In this document: positions 13,301-22,624 of the stretch, piece after piece | Numbering within the stretch: position 1 is the first letter of the stretch | Layout: every line of letters begins with the position of its first letter | Assembly: GCA_032718565.1 (NCBI GenBank) | Contig: JAVGVS010000543.1 | Location: forward strand, 139,001-203,000 | Length of the DNA stretch: 64,000 bases | From: Distichodus sexfasciatus | Taxonomy: Eukaryota > Chordata > Actinopteri > Characiformes > Distichodontidae | Direction: 5' to 3' | Position numbers and translations under genes: made by a program | Notes under the pieces: model-generated | Databases searched by the model: none | Seen by the model: only the letters and a program-made list of their open reading frames with translations | Told to the model about the DNA's origin: nothing

Positions 13301-16300
13301 ACGTTTTCAAAAATATCTCGTCCACACGCAATTGCAAAAAACGCTGTCAAAAGCCTGCCGTGCATTGTAGATGAAAACTTAACGTAGACACGGCGCATAC
13401 CGTGTCGTCATATGAGTGGCGCACAGTGTGACGCGAAACGGTCCGTTTTTCTCCTCCACACCTAAATGCAGAAACGGAGTTCTCAAAAACCTTCGTTTTC
13501 ACTGACCCAAAACGCCGTTTACGTGTGGACGAAAGGCCAAAAACGCATAGAAAAACCTCCGTTCTCAGAAATACCCGTGTACGTGTGGACATGGCCTAAG
13601 CATCGGTGCGATGCATTTGACTTTAAAAATAAGCAATTATCAGCCAATTAGAGTATAATGTCGGATTAATCGTGATATTAATCGCTCAGCCCGATCACAC
13701 CACCCTCTTATCAACGTATGAAAAAGCCTGATCCCGGAAAAGCTCGGAAGGAAGATAGAAATCCTTCTGACCTGAACCAGATACATGTAGCAGTCCATTC
13801 CACACGGCTTGCTGTCCACCATGTTCTCCATGTTCTTACGCTTGTATGTGTTTGGTGTTGCGTGGAAAGCTGTGACGAGAAACAGAGATAAGGCATCAAA
13901 CTAGCATTATGATGTGTATGAGTGTGTGTCCACATGCAGCTGAAACTCACGGTGAAGGAAGCAGTCGTATTTAAAGCAGCGTCTGCAGAACAGCGTGTGG
14001 AAGGAGTGCAGGCTCTGCTCCCTCTGCACAGATTTAGCGTTTGGTCCGTCGATGTTGGGGGTGCATTCGGGGGGAAGTGCGCCCGGCAGCTGCTGCTCGG
14101 TCAACTCCTTATACCTGCATAGAGATAACGAGAAGTTCAACGCATATCCCAAAAATTTCTAACTTAACGTCATATAAGTAATTTATTTTTTACTCTCTGA
14201 CATTATAAAATGGGAAAATTTTCTGATTAACTGAAAATGAAGAAATATTGAAGTTTTGGCCTATAACTCATTTTTGACTCATTTCTGGGAGAGAACTACA
14301 TTTTTGTGCAAGACAATGAAAATATCAAGTAAATGTCTGTATTGTGAGTAGAACGCTGGTTGTTGTTGTTTATCAGCTAAACATGAGTTTTGTCTGTAAT
14401 AAATGGGAGGATTTGACTGAACTGGACTCTTTAGTGAATGACTTCCCTGAGAGAGTCGTGTTCTAACAAACAGCTCGTGTGTTTACATCACGAAAAATGT
14501 CATTCATGTGTTTCTACACAATTACTTCAGTTTTAGTGACGGCGAGACACGGCACTGGTTCTCGTCTCCTTCTTATTCTTCTTTTATGGTGGTCGGCGTC
14601 CAGCTTAATGCTGCTTTACTGCCACTGCGGCTTTGGTTAGCTTACTGACCCCACATTAGGGAGTAGCCACTGTACGTACAGTATGTGTATAATAACGTAG
14701 ACCCAACAAATCGATGATTAGATTAGTTGCCAACTTTCTTAATTATTGATTTTAATCGATTAGTTGTTGCAGCCCTAATCAGCACTCCATATTTGGACCA
14801 ATTATCCACATACGATATGGCGTTTGGGCAGCATGAGCTCCAATCAATATCACAATTAACTAATTTTTACCACGATCATGATTAAGAAACTATAACGTTG
14901 TTCACAGAGACGTACTGTAACTATTAAAGCTGGGACTTTTTTGTGATGAAAGAGTGCACTTCTTAGTGATTTTTAAATAACTGAAGGAAACACGGAGCTG
15001 TATTTACAAACTGGACGGCGAGCAGACGTGACAACTCACACAGTAGTGTGTTTTAAGGGGACACCTCTTAAACACACACCTGGGACATTATTAACCATTT
15101 TTAAGCATTAAGAGAATTTTAAAAATTATTGAGAACAGTGTTCGATTAATTGCCCAGCCCTTATACAAGATATGGGTCAATATTATTTGTCTTATCCAAC
15201 GTCACTCAAAGTGAAGTCACGCATTTATCTTGCTCTTATACTTATTATTTGCCTCTCATTCCACATAAATAACTTCATATGATCAGCATAAACAACATAC
15301 GCATGCTAAGTTAATAAAATGACTGTACAAGCAGGTGCTTTGGCTACTTAAAGCAAAAAATAGCATTTTTAATTAAAAATAAAGAAATATGTTTCTTGAG
15401 CAAACAAAGGCAAGAACAAGCGTTCAGACCAGTTTTTGCACAAATTTTGTGTAACAGCAACTGGCTTTAAAGATGCCACACGGGAGACAGGCTTTAACTG
15501 CAGAAAGTACACACTACGGACTGTGTTTGGTAGAACCTATAAAATTTATATACGGAAATAATATTAATATAAGAAGGGAAGCTCAAACAGCTGAAAATGC
15601 TCATGCTGCTTCTAATAGTAATGTGTCAGGGCACAGCTGCATATCTACTCAACATTAGTCAAGTGGTCATAATGCGACGGCTGACCGGTGTAAAATAAGA
15701 ATAAACACACATTGAGATAAAATTACTACTTAAATCATTAACGACCCTAAAATGTAATGTCTTTGCAACCACAGGTAATCACATCTAACTTTACGTGGCT
15801 ACTTCAGAATCAACTCGGCTCACAAAGTGAAACCGCACAGTGAGTCCGGTATAAAGCCTGATAACACATTAACCTGCGCCGCTGGTTAATAAGAAACTAC
15901 TTCATAATAAAATCCAAAGCGTCTGGTATAAACTGGGGGAACATTAAGACGGTGTGTTCCTGAGCACATACTTCTCTTTGAGTTCATCTGGGGAACCTTT
16001 ATCAGGAAACATGGAGGAGATGGCTTCAAAGATTTTGTCAGATGGAAACTTTTTAGAGTAGTCGCCACTTCGGTCTGTGAAGATAAACACACTAAATTAG
16101 GGGTCAAAGTACAGGTTATGAAACAAAAGGAAGGACTTTATAGGTAAGGTCGCCCTGGCTCAGCTTTCCACGGTAAACAAGTGCGAGTTCTAAAAGCTCA
16201 CCCTGAGGAGTTCTAGATGTAACAGTTTGCCGTTTTTACTTCAGCTTTAGACAGACCCTCCAGGATTTCATGATACTGAGATCACAACTATTAACGCAAA

Positions 16301-19300
16301 TTCAGCCAAATCCCTGCAAATTCATCGCAACCTTGCAATTCTGGACCAATTACCACAACTTCAATAACTGTCATTTCCAGCAAAACGTTGGGCCATACAT
16401 CAGCAAACTCACTTCCTTGTTACATGTGGAAGACACAGGAAACTTGATCAAAACACCTCACATTTACCTTCAAAAGTTACTAAATGGTTAATGGTTTTGA
16501 GCAAGTGATTTTTTGTCACACCACAGCACACAGTGCACCACAGCGAAATGTGACCTCTGCATTTGATCCATCCATGAAGGAGAAGTGAGCAGCCAACAGC
16601 CAAATCGAGGAAGGGGCAGGGCATACAGTCATGTACTCACTACAAATGAAAAAATGTGTTTGGTGGACAGAGGCCCTTACCGCTCTGGAATTCGAACCAG
16701 TGGACTTCCGATCGCAGGGAGAACGCCCCAACCTTACGCCATTAACTGCCCCGGGTTAACAAAAATAGTTGTTTTGTTCCCTTCATTTTAATTAATTGTT
16801 AAAGAATAATTAAAAAGGGAAAAAAATCACAACTTTTTTCTGACTTTTCTGACTCCCACTACTTTTGCAACAAAACTGCTAAAAACATCACAACGTTCAT
16901 CACAGTTTTTTAGAAATGCTACTGCAAAATCAGGCGTTTTAGGCAATAATCTAAAAAAAAAAAAGGAAAAAAAAAAAGATCTGCACAATCCTGGAGGGAC
17001 TGTTAAGATACAATTATCCAAAGTCACACCGTTCAGTAAGACGGAACCACAAGAGAATAAAATAACCAAGGAATTCCTGCCTTTGCGCTCAGGTCATCTC
17101 TCATATTTGGAGAAAAGTTAAGATTCAAAGCTTCAATCTCTAATATATTCAACGTCCAGAACTCCAGTATGAGGGGTTAAGGTGTTGGTGTTGTAATCCT
17201 ATGTTGGGATCTTACTCTCCGAGTTGAGTAGTTGGTCCTTGCAAGACTCTTCAGTCTCGTCCTTCCCGTCACAGCCATCCATCTTTTCTAGTTTGTAATC
17301 GTGCTGATCCTCTTCATTGTCGTCGTCATCTTCATTGTCGCTGTACTGGTTGAGAGCGTTCACCAGCTCCACAAAGATCTCGTCATTAATAAAACCACAT
17401 TCTGGAATCAAAAAAAGACTTTTTATGTTATGATATCTGAACAACAAAACCCCAATGAGAGAATAAAAAACAAGATGAACATCTATATTTTAGGGTGTAT
17501 TTACACCTGCCTGGTTTAGTTCACTTAAAACAAACCCAACTTCGTTTACTCCCTTGGTTCAGACCTTTTGGTCAGGCGTGAATACAAGCACCCGAACTCA
17601 GGTGCGGACCAAACAAGCGTGACCGAGACCCATCTGAAGAGGTGGTCTCGCTTCGGTTCCAAACCAACTCTGGGACGGTTCGTTTAAGGTGTGAACGCAG
17701 CCCGACCTCGTTCCGTCGTTGACGTGCATTATGAGAAATAATTGCTTGGATAACTACACAACACACACAGACGTGCATAGCCAGTGCTAGAAATGAGCCG
17801 TGGATTAACGCGGAGCTCTCATTCACAGCACGTTGCTAAATTACTAGCATCTAGCATTACTAGCATATTGTAAAACTGACGTTGCATCAAACGCTCTTGA
17901 TGCTCAAACATTCCTGCAAACTGTATAAACCATATCGCTATAAGGACAAGCAGAACCGCATGCAAAGTCTAGATCATTGTGTACTTTTGTGAATTGTGTA
18001 ATTTGGGCTTCCCACTTTAGCCCACCCCACACGTTTCTGTCCAATGGTTGAACGATCTTAGCACACGTGTGGTTTTGTTTACAAATTCTGGTCCACTTGC
18101 AAGGCCTACAACATGAAAACAAACCGCACCAAAGAAAATATACTTATATAAATACTTATATAAATAAATAAAATGTTGATATTCTGCAACAAAAAAAAAC
18201 ATCACACTAGGGCTGTGCAATATGGCAAAAAAATTATTGCGGTACATTTTGAGCCCTAGGCGGTATATACTGCGGTATATAATTAGATCTGTAAATTTCA
18301 ATATAACTGTTACTTTAAAGTAACAGTTCTTTCCTTGTTTGTGTAAAACATTAGCTTAGTGAGTTTTCTTCAGTTCTACAGCCGTGTAAAAACATTATTT
18401 AAACGTCAACTTTTTTTAGACCGAAAAACGTAAGAAATTGCACATGGTGAAAGTGGCCCAATGTCCTTATCATTTAACTTTCATTCAAATGTAATATATA
18501 AATGTAAATATTTTACATTCATGTTTTTATTTAGTTCTTAGCTTTATTTATTTACTTTTTCAAACTTCTTACTTTTATTTACAATGACTTGCACAGTCTT
18601 ACGAGGGAGCCAGGTGTTCATTTCAGCTCATTATGCCTGTAGAACTAAGCATGTGGCAAATAAAGAATCTTTAATCATTTCTGCCATTAAATAAAAAGGA
18701 CGTTTCTGGCCAAATCCGTTGATCGGACGTGGCGTGGCAAGCGGCAGACGGAGCGGTTCCCTTGTCGAAACACCCGGGCCCAGGCCGGAAAAGTAATGGC
18801 GCATTCTTTGGCTTCTCTCATATTCAACAGCGTATATTTTGCAGATTATGTTTTTCTGCTCAGTATCCGAGAGCCTAAATCCAAACCATGTCCAGATTAT
18901 GGACGTTGCACCGGTCTTCTTAACGAGCTGCTCTTCCGTACACTCTCTCTCCATTTTCCAAAAAAAAAATGCCTCGTGGTGTGGTTTTCGCACATTTGAC
19001 TTGATTACGTAATTTTCGCAGACGAGGAGCGGAAATTTCAATGGTATGCCGGTATGATCAAAGTCTCTATCGTTGGGCAAATTTATATCACATACCTTTT
19101 ATACCGTACACTCCTACATCACACTGTTGTTTACTTTAGAAGATAATCGTTTTCTCCTCTATTTAAATCCTTTTAACCAGTTATTTTTGCAATTATATTA
19201 TGATCCAAAACACATAATGTGAACACTGTTAAACCCCTGATACTGACAGCAGCATTGTTCTTCATCTAAAACACCAACCTCTATCTCCATGGACTTTGCC

Positions 19301-21622
19301 ATCGTAATTCTTAATAAGCTCTTCAATAAAGGTGCCATCTTGGTCTAGGATTTCATCTCCCATGTAGGGGATGTTGTGCAAAACCGTCTCGTCTTCAACC
19401 TTCAACAAAAAAAAACAAGAACATGATTATTGCAGAGGAGGAGGTACCTTTAGTAGCCGTTTCTCTTTCTCATCACATACTGTAATTCTCAACTTTACCA
19501 TAAAGTTCTGCTGGAGCGGCGACCACGAGTACATCACCGGGACAGAAGCTACAGCGTTCAGCGTTTTGAGAGGAATTACTTGTTTGGAGAACTCTGCGAA
19601 GCCACTGTCCACTGTGCACTGCAAGACAAGAGTCTCACTTTAATTACACTCACGTGTTCAACAATAATGCATGAAATTGTTTTATTCCAGGTTACCAAAA
19701 ATGAGTTTTGTGACCAAGTATTGGGCATGCAGTGTGAATTTGGGAGCTCTAACCTCTCTTGTTCCACGCAAGGAGCTCACAGGGGTCATGATATGCACAG
19801 GCTGAATACGCCTCAGTTTCCATTCCTTATTCAGAATGTCTGTGCGCTCCAGAATCTTCTGTCTGTTGGAGTTGAACATGCTCTGCAGTGCATAAAAAAA
19901 CCCAGTGTCAGCACCTCATCAAATCCAAACCCACAACAGAAATGGAGAAGCAGAGTCCATCTAAAACCACTATCTCACAGAAATCTGAAATTCATAAGAC
20001 AGTTTATAAAATAGAGTTTTATCGGAAATTTAACATCTACCTTTGAGCTTCACCATTAAGCGTAACACATCTACAAAAACCTGATTTATGCAAAAGCTAC
20101 TCAAGCTACATAATTAGACTTTCACAAAGGAAATGGTGGGTAGCACATGATTTTGTGCACCAATGTATTCTAAACACTAGGGAACACACCAAGGGCTGGT
20201 TTGTTGAACACGCTTTATACGGATATCGGTCTGATAACGACTCAAATAGCTGGGTCGGGTATCGGTGGCATTGGGACGGTCTGTGGAGCTGATCTGTTCA
20301 ATTAAATTGGTTTTTCTATGTTTACGTTATTACTAGAGCTTCAGCTATCGATTCTTTTTGTAATCGAGTATTCTAGTTTGTGTAGAGGTTCTCCATACAT
20401 GCTTTATGTTGTGTTCAGAACGTCCGGCACTACTCAGATTTGTGATAGTTTGGTGTGTAAATGCTGACACTGTCTAGAAATCAGCACATTTCTGATGAAA
20501 ACTGGTCTGCGCCTGTTTAGGCTTTTTTAAGCTTTATTTAGTATAACTGTTGCTGAAACTGCAGATATAACTACTAGAAATAGTAAGAACAGTGTCTGTT
20601 GTATTGGTTTGCAGAGTTTGTATTACGCAGAGACATTCTACAGCTTAGTTCTATTAAGAAAAATACGGTCAGTACCATGTGGAAACACTTTTCATTCATT
20701 GAAAGTATCATTTGGTATCCATCAGAATATAGAATATTTTTTAATAAATACATTTTCTACATTTCTTCTATCCTATTGATTACTCTCTAACAATTGAAAA
20801 TGAAGAAATACTGAAGTGTTGGCTCATTTTGATCTAATTTGGCCTATAAAATGAGCTGCTTTTGGCCTTTCTAGGTGAGAACTGCATTTCCCACAATCCC
20901 CCACGCACCACTCGGAGCTGTGTCACAAAGCGATGGACGCACGTTCCGAAATAAACGCTGAAAACCCCAATAAATGTCTGTATTGTGCGTAGAACGCTGG
21001 TTTGTGGTTAGTCAGCAGCTAAAATATGAGCTTCGTCTGCAATAAATGGGAAGATTTGACTGAACTGTAGCATTTTAGTGAGTAATAACGCTCACAAACA
21101 GTGTGTGTTTACATCGCCAAAAATGTCATTTATGTGTTTTTACGCATTTGCTTCTGTTTTTGCGGACGGAATATCTCACAAATACTTTCACATATAGAGG
21201 TCTTGCCTTGATTGCGGAACTGAAAACGTGCGCCACTAATAAGCGTCCGTGTGAAACACAAGCGGCGCATCCTCTAGCGAGTAAAATATATGTGAATAAA
21301 AGTTGCTTTCCAATTAATGACTTATTTTTATCATCATAAATACCGAATATGCCTATATGAAAATAAAAACTTAAAAACTAAGGTAACATTGTCCAATTTT
21401 TATATTTTCTGCACCAAATATTGAAATTAACGGAACACCAATAAAAGCAACCCTTGTGGGTATGTGTAGTGTTTTTACCCCCGTGCTGTACTCCTCTGCT
21501 CCTACCTTGACCTCATCAGCTCGTCTGAAGCGCTTCAGCTGTCTCAGCCTCATATATTCAGACTTCACCCGCTTTCTCCAGCACACTGGGCCTTTCTCCA
21601 GTTTCTTCCCAGTCAAGCCCAT
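499..21622 (-). CDS. ezh2: ezh2 coding region (15 exons, 3' part missing)
   Basis: Catalytic subunit of Polycomb repressive complex 2, which methylates histone H3 lysine 27 in the nucleus. Fifteen exons join in one frame to 661 codons: 21622-21506, 19882-19754, 19618-19499, 19399-19279, 17401-17216, 16074-15972, 14114-13951, 13869-13772, 11344-11107, 7895-7726, 7467-7373, 7247-7207, 5539-5414, 2510-2332 and 594-499. The protein starts [18 protein letters not shown]. It has the EED-binding N-terminus (about 40-70), an acidic loop (about 180-215), SANT-like regions, the basic RKKKRKHR stretch (about 506-514), the cysteine-rich CXC domain (about 530-629) and the start of SET ending EFISEYCGE. 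Exon order and phases match human EZH2 exons 2-16. EZH2 is favoured over EZH1 by near-identity to EZH2 in the N-terminus and by the pdia4 neighbour. The C-terminal part of about 85-90 residues lies off the left edge. Confidence 0.95.
736..1350. mobile_element. GTGACCC-ended inverted-repeat DNA element, copy 1
   Basis: Both ends read inward GTGACCCTCCACGGCAAAAC, so the terminal inverted repeats are at least 20 bp. AAAT occurs immediately outside each end (732-735 and 1351-1354). The interior has no coding potential. A nearly identical copy lies at 11816-12446 and a 5'-truncated one at 55085-55681, which implies fairly recent spread. This is a non-autonomous DNA transposon of unassigned superfamily. 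Confidence 0.8.
1472..1552. mobile_element. Right-end fragment of GTGACCC-ended element
   Basis: This repeats the last 80 bases of the element at 736-1350 (from the cacgcaacataaacg region to GGAGGGTCAC). It lies only about 120 bp beyond the complete copy. The left part is absent. Confidence 0.75.
1876..2034 (+). mobile_element. tRNA-derived SINE (family 1)
   Basis: The tRNA-like head has an A-box-like TGGCGTAATGG and a B-box GGTTCGAATCC. It is followed by the family body (gagcaaggtaccgtc) and the tail tgttcacaatgac. The same head and body recur more than 15 times in the window. Confidence 0.85.
2332..2510 (-). CDS. ezh2: ezh2 exon 15 (CXC domain, second half)
   Basis: A 179-bp exon encoding RFPGCRCKAQCNTKQCPC through CSIQRGAKK, the second zinc-binding cysteine cluster of the pre-SET CXC domain. 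Its donor, gtcaga, follows the AAG AAG codons. Confidence 0.96.
2575..3337. mobile_element. hAT-type element with 8-bp target duplication
   Basis: TTTAAACT flanks both sides (2567-2574 and 3338-3345). The right end reads inward as GAGGGTTGCAACTAACGATT, a terminus common in fish hAT elements. The left end is degraded. The interior from the tacgtacagtggctactccc region to about 2770 recurs in inverted orientation at 14165-14777. Confidence 0.7.
3966..4645. mobile_element. hAT element carrying a BED-finger ORF
   Basis: The ends TAGGGGTGGGA and TCCCACCCCTA are perfect inverted repeats. The 8-bp GTTTAAAC is duplicated at 3958-3965 and 4646-4653. The 680-bp interior contains an intact 89-residue minus-strand ORF with a BED zinc finger. 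The catalytic part of a transposase is absent, so the copy is non-autonomous. Confidence 0.9.
4202..4471 (-). CDS. BED zinc-finger fragment of hAT transposase
   Basis: An 89-residue ORF beginning MEESEESALLGLIGGKF. It contains CKLCKKDFAYHRSTSTVRYH followed by LNAKH, giving a C-x2-C then H-x4-H pattern as in BED fingers, the DNA-binding N-terminus of hAT transposases. It lies wholly inside the hAT element at 3966-4645 and has no RNase H-like domain. It could be a deletion remnant. Whether it is expressed cannot be judged from sequence. Confidence 0.7.
   Translation of the reverse strand: MEESEESALLGLIGGKFHFKRLPDGSLDKSVVLCKLCKKDFAYHRSTSTVRYHLNAKHVAASTETVGAVSATSPSSSTNKRCRQVSVLN
5414..5539 (-). 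CDS. ezh2: ezh2 exon 14 (CXC domain, first half)
   Basis: A 126-bp exon, the same length as in human. It encodes DGSSNHVYNYQPCDHP and on to FCEKFCQCSSEC. The final Cys codon is split T|GT with the next exon. Its donor is gtaagt. Confidence 0.96.
5812..7206. other. Intron filled with degraded transposon sequence
   Basis: It starts with agggctgtgtgtatg and a body that recurs at 8223-8560 and 27484-29650 (ctgtaaattcagtg, ttcacaagcaaaat, tacaattgac). It ends with a fragment (7130-7200) rich in ATCGATA-type motifs of another hAT family. I could not fix exact ends or a target duplication. Confidence 0.5.
7207..7247 (-). CDS. ezh2: ezh2 micro-exon 13
   Basis: A 41-bp exon encoding LWATHCRKIQLKK, the same length as human exon 13 (human has LWAAHCRKIQLKK). 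Its acceptor is cgtag and its donor is gtttgt. The short length matches the conserved human structure and keeps the frame. Confidence 0.95.
7309..7372. repeat. (AC)n microsatellite abutting an ezh2 splice donor
   Basis: An uninterrupted AC run of about 64 bp. On the gene strand it is (GT)n and begins directly at the 5' splice site of exon 12, so the donor GT is the first repeat unit. Confidence 0.97.
7373..7467 (-). CDS. ezh2: ezh2 exon 12
   Basis: A 95-bp exon encoding VYEFRVKESSIIARAPAED and then DTPPRKKKRKHR, the basic stretch before CXC. The donor reads CACAG|gtgtgtgt, directly into the GT microsatellite. Confidence 0.95.
7726..7895 (-). CDS. ezh2: ezh2 exon 11
   Basis: A 170-bp exon encoding EANSRCQTPVKLK and then [20 protein letters not shown] through KTCRQ, part of the second SANT-like region. 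The acceptor choice (AG|AGGC) follows from joining TCA G|AG to exon 10. Confidence 0.95.
8223..8560. repeat. Fragment of the 'agggctgtgtg' transposon family
   Basis: This shares its middle part with 5812-6290 and 27484-29100: the aatatagta / ctgtaaattcagtgg block, then ttcacaagcaaaatc. It is a partial copy, and a SINE follows directly. Confidence 0.5.
8566..8895. mobile_element. Two SINE family-1 pieces, tail to head
   Basis: 8566-8735 is the minus-oriented tail (gtcattgtgaacacatcac, tgacctctg, gggcagctgac). 8806-8895 is a plus-oriented tRNA-like head (gatcagaaggtcgccggttc). A fragment of tail family 2 (tttacagcgtttagcagacg) follows at about 8980-9005. Confidence 0.7.
9179..10475. mobile_element. 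hAT element hosting a Harbinger-type MITE
   Basis: The 8-bp TAAATTAG is duplicated at 9171-9178 and 10476-10483. The ends AAGGGACGCACCGA and (inverted) TAGGGACGTACCGA are imperfect inverted repeats. The 1297-bp body encodes nothing recognisable. It contains an independent 306-bp insertion at 9370-9675. Confidence 0.88.
9370..9675. mobile_element. PIF/Harbinger-type MITE
   Basis: Terminal inverted repeats GGCCTCGTTCACACAGACG and (inverted) GGCCTCGTCCACACGGACG. A 3-bp TTA duplication (9367-9369 and 9676-9678) fits the TWA target preference of PIF/Harbinger. It is nested in the hAT element 9179-10475. Confidence 0.8.
10484..11106. other. ezh2 intron with repeat fragments
   Basis: The start repeats text also seen at about 6250-6760 and 29290-29500 (gaaagttccactgtg, aacactgctgtaaac, accaccaaataaa). 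From about 10760 on I see nothing recognisable. Confidence 0.5.
11107..11344 (-). CDS. ezh2: ezh2 exon 10
   Basis: A 238-bp exon encoding DGMVKEYPAGVVAERVKTPL, then GRRRGRLP, SSRPSTPT, TKDTDSDRE and a DDDDKKDETTSSS tail. This disordered, phosphorylatable linker is the least conserved part against human. Its acceptor is gtcag and its donor is gtgcag. Confidence 0.93.
11816..12446. mobile_element. GTGACCC-ended inverted-repeat DNA element, copy 2
   Basis: A complete 631-bp copy with GTGACCCTCCACGG ends and AAAT flanks at 11812-11815 and 12447-12450. By eye it is nearly identical to 736-1350 apart from a small deletion/insertion near the left end. Confidence 0.82.
12451..13204. other. Intron with decayed repeats
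   Basis: It holds a LINE-tail-like piece (gcaatgaaaacaaggacaaa to aatgcagttg, weak) and AT-rich sequence. I see no gene or clearly delimited element. Confidence 0.35.
13208..13596. mobile_element. PIF/Harbinger-type MITE with long inverted repeats
   Basis: The ends match as inverted repeats over about 45 bp with one or two differences (GGCCATGTCCACACGTACAC then GGGTATTTCTGA). TAA is duplicated at 13205-13207 and 13597-13599. There is a T-homopolymer at 13260-13283. It is non-coding; the short ORFs in it are palindrome artefacts. Confidence 0.87.
13772..13869 (-). CDS. ezh2: ezh2 exon 9
   Basis: A 98-bp exon encoding FHATPNTYKRKN and then SKPCGMDCYMYLVQ. It starts with CT to complete Pro from the previous exon. 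Its acceptor is cacag and its donor is gtcaga. Confidence 0.94.
13951..14114 (-). CDS. ezh2: ezh2 exon 8
   Basis: A 164-bp exon encoding YKELTEQQLPGALPPECTPN through CRRCFKYDCFLH. This stretch is almost identical to human EZH2. Its acceptor is tgcag and its donor is gtgagt. Confidence 0.96.
14165..14777. mobile_element. hAT-like element, inverted partner of 2575-3337
   Basis: Its right end reads inward as TAGGGCTGCAACAACTAATC. The interior is the reverse complement of the 2575-3337 element (cagcttaatgctgctttact, gttagcttactgacccc). The left end is not delimited. Confidence 0.65.
14778..15971. other. ezh2 intron, mostly unassigned
   Basis: An AGGGCTGGGCAATTAATCG-type hAT end lies at about 15145-15165 (inverted). 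The rest, 15170-15970, is AT-rich and I see no gene or repeat boundary in it. Confidence 0.4.
15972..16074 (-). CDS. ezh2: ezh2 exon 7
   Basis: A 103-bp exon encoding RSGDYSKKFPSDKIFEAISS and MFPDKGSPDELKEK. Its acceptor is cacag and its donor is gtatgt. Confidence 0.96.
16270..17010. repeat. Intron repeat pair around a SINE
   Basis: 16252-16500 and 16780-17005 match text at 50490-50990 (ccctccaggatttc, gcaaattcagccaa, gtgctttt...cttcattttaat, caaaacgcctaaaa). It is an inverted-type element ending ctggagggactg. A SINE sits in its middle. Confidence 0.55.
16509..16756 (-). mobile_element. tRNA-derived SINE (family 1)
   Basis: Read on the minus strand: head ggggcagttaatggcg, B-box GGTTCGAATTCC, body and tail ending gctgtggtgtgac. 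It is inserted in the repeat at 16270-17010. Confidence 0.75.
17216..17401 (-). CDS. ezh2: ezh2 exon 6 (acidic loop)
   Basis: A 186-bp exon encoding CGFINDEIFVELVNALNQYS followed by a DNEDDDDNEED acidic run. The core is nearly identical to human and the acidic loop diverges. Its acceptor is tccag and its donor is gtaaga. Confidence 0.95.
17490..17712. repeat. Possible MITE with tacacctg/aggtgtga ends
   Basis: gtgtatttacacctgcctgg at the left and a roughly inverted aaggtgtgaacgcagc at the right suggest a short inverted-repeat element. No target duplication could be confirmed. Confidence 0.35.
18208..19116. mobile_element. hAT element with BED-finger relic
   Basis: CATCACAC is duplicated at 18200-18207 and 19117-19124. 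The ends TAGGGCTGTGC and (inverted) TAGGAGTGTAC are imperfect repeats. It contains a minus-strand reading frame with a BED-like motif and nothing of the catalytic core. Confidence 0.87.
18631..19080 (-). pseudogene. hAT transposase N-terminal relic
   Basis: A 149-residue frame containing TSIIWTWFGFRLSDTEQKN and then CKIY. The W-x-WFGF-x-x-SD pattern before a Cys pair is typical of BED fingers in hAT transposases. Here the second Cys of the pair appears as Tyr and no matching His pair is evident. It lies entirely within the hAT element 18208-19116, so it is a transposon remnant and not a host gene. Confidence 0.6.
19279..19399 (-). CDS. ezh2: ezh2 exon 5
   Basis: A 121-bp exon encoding VEDETVLHNIPYMGDEILDQ then ELIKNYDGKVHGDR. 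Its acceptor is tgaag and its donor is gttggt. The phase joins CGFINDE of exon 6. Confidence 0.96.
19499..19618 (-). CDS. ezh2: ezh2 exon 4
   Basis: A 120-bp exon encoding VIPLKTLNAVASVPVMYSWS and PLQQNFM. Only 99 bp of intron separates it from exon 5. Its donor is gtaaag. Confidence 0.95.
19754..19882 (-). CDS. ezh2: ezh2 exon 3
   Basis: A 129-bp exon encoding SMFNSNRQKILERTDILNKE then RRIQPVHIMTPVSSLRGTRE, the SANT-binding/EED-contact region. Its acceptor is tgcag and its donor is gttaga. Confidence 0.95.
20334..21340. repeat. Decayed hAT-like element
   Basis: It begins TAGAGCTTCAGCTATCGATT. The core (tgaagaaatactgaagtgtt, aaatgtctgtattgtgcgta, agaacgctgg, tttgactgaactg) is shared with 9880-10200, 14210-14520 and 37640-37850. 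The right end is uncertain. Confidence 0.5.
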
Positions 21623-21629
21623 GGTTTAC
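21506..21629 (-). CDS. ezh2: ezh2 exon 2 (start codon)
   Basis: It contains the start ATG at 21622-21620, preceded by gtaaacc after the acceptor ctacag. It encodes [20 protein letters not shown] and RFRRADEVK. The human protein begins [20 protein letters not shown], so the start is secure. Confidence 0.96.
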
Positions 21630-22624
21630 CTGTAGGAACACAGCACTTTGATGATTTTAATATTTCTAAGTCTGGGGGAAAAAAAAACTTAAGGATGTGA
21701 TTTTGTATGAAATCGCTTGAAAGCGTATTTGTAAAGTGCCCAACAGGTGTTTCACAAAAAGCTGTAATCATCATGTATCAAGTGGCGACTGTCTGGTGAA
21801 ACATATTGCTGAAGCCAATCTCCTTGGAAGCAAGATGCGTCAGACACTGACAAAGTGTCATATAACACCGATTTATTCACACGTACAGCTCTGTTCCTCA
21901 AGCCTGCCATCTCATATGGCCGTTTGGATGTAAAAAGGGGGAAGAAAAAAAAAAAAAAAATCATCAGAGAAAAATGCCACAGACAAAATAGAAAGGGCCA
22001 TCTGCATGTCCTACATCTCGGCTGAATAAACTCATTGAGTCAGGAAAACAGAATGAGTAGTGTGTCGGAATAAAAAAACAACAATATTTTTGACAATTTG
22101 TGCACAGAATGGTACTAAGCTCACTGAAATAACTAAAACACTAAAAAAAAGTCTGCATCCCACACCATAAACATAGTTACTACTTAAAACATAACCTTTA
22201 TAGTTCAGCAACACACTGGATTAAGCACTTTATATATTTAACATTACATGATCTAACTATTTTAATGCACAATACTATGTGCATTAAATTCCTTAGGTCA
22301 TGTACTGTTAATAAGTAAAGTGGATTTGTTTCATTTGTCGGTTTATGTATTCATAAACAGGCTTAACACATATCTAACATAAAATACTACTGGAGCAAAA
22401 AATACATTAAGATCAAACTGACATCTAGATTATTAAATGAAGCAGCTGTTTGTTATCATACATAGCAGCAAACATTAACTTATTTAAACTGCTACAAGAT
22501 TTCATATGACAACTATATTCTTTCCGCCACAAACATAAATCTAGTTAAATGTAAACCCATCACTTCTAAAGCTGTAAGTAAATTAAAAGCTTAGAATATA
22601 AATCTGAAAGATGGTGATATAAAG

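Noticed and set aside
13173..13592. ORFs on both strands with matching ends (STRTRVFL...)
   Set aside because: They arise from the inverted repeats of the Harbinger-type MITE read in both directions.
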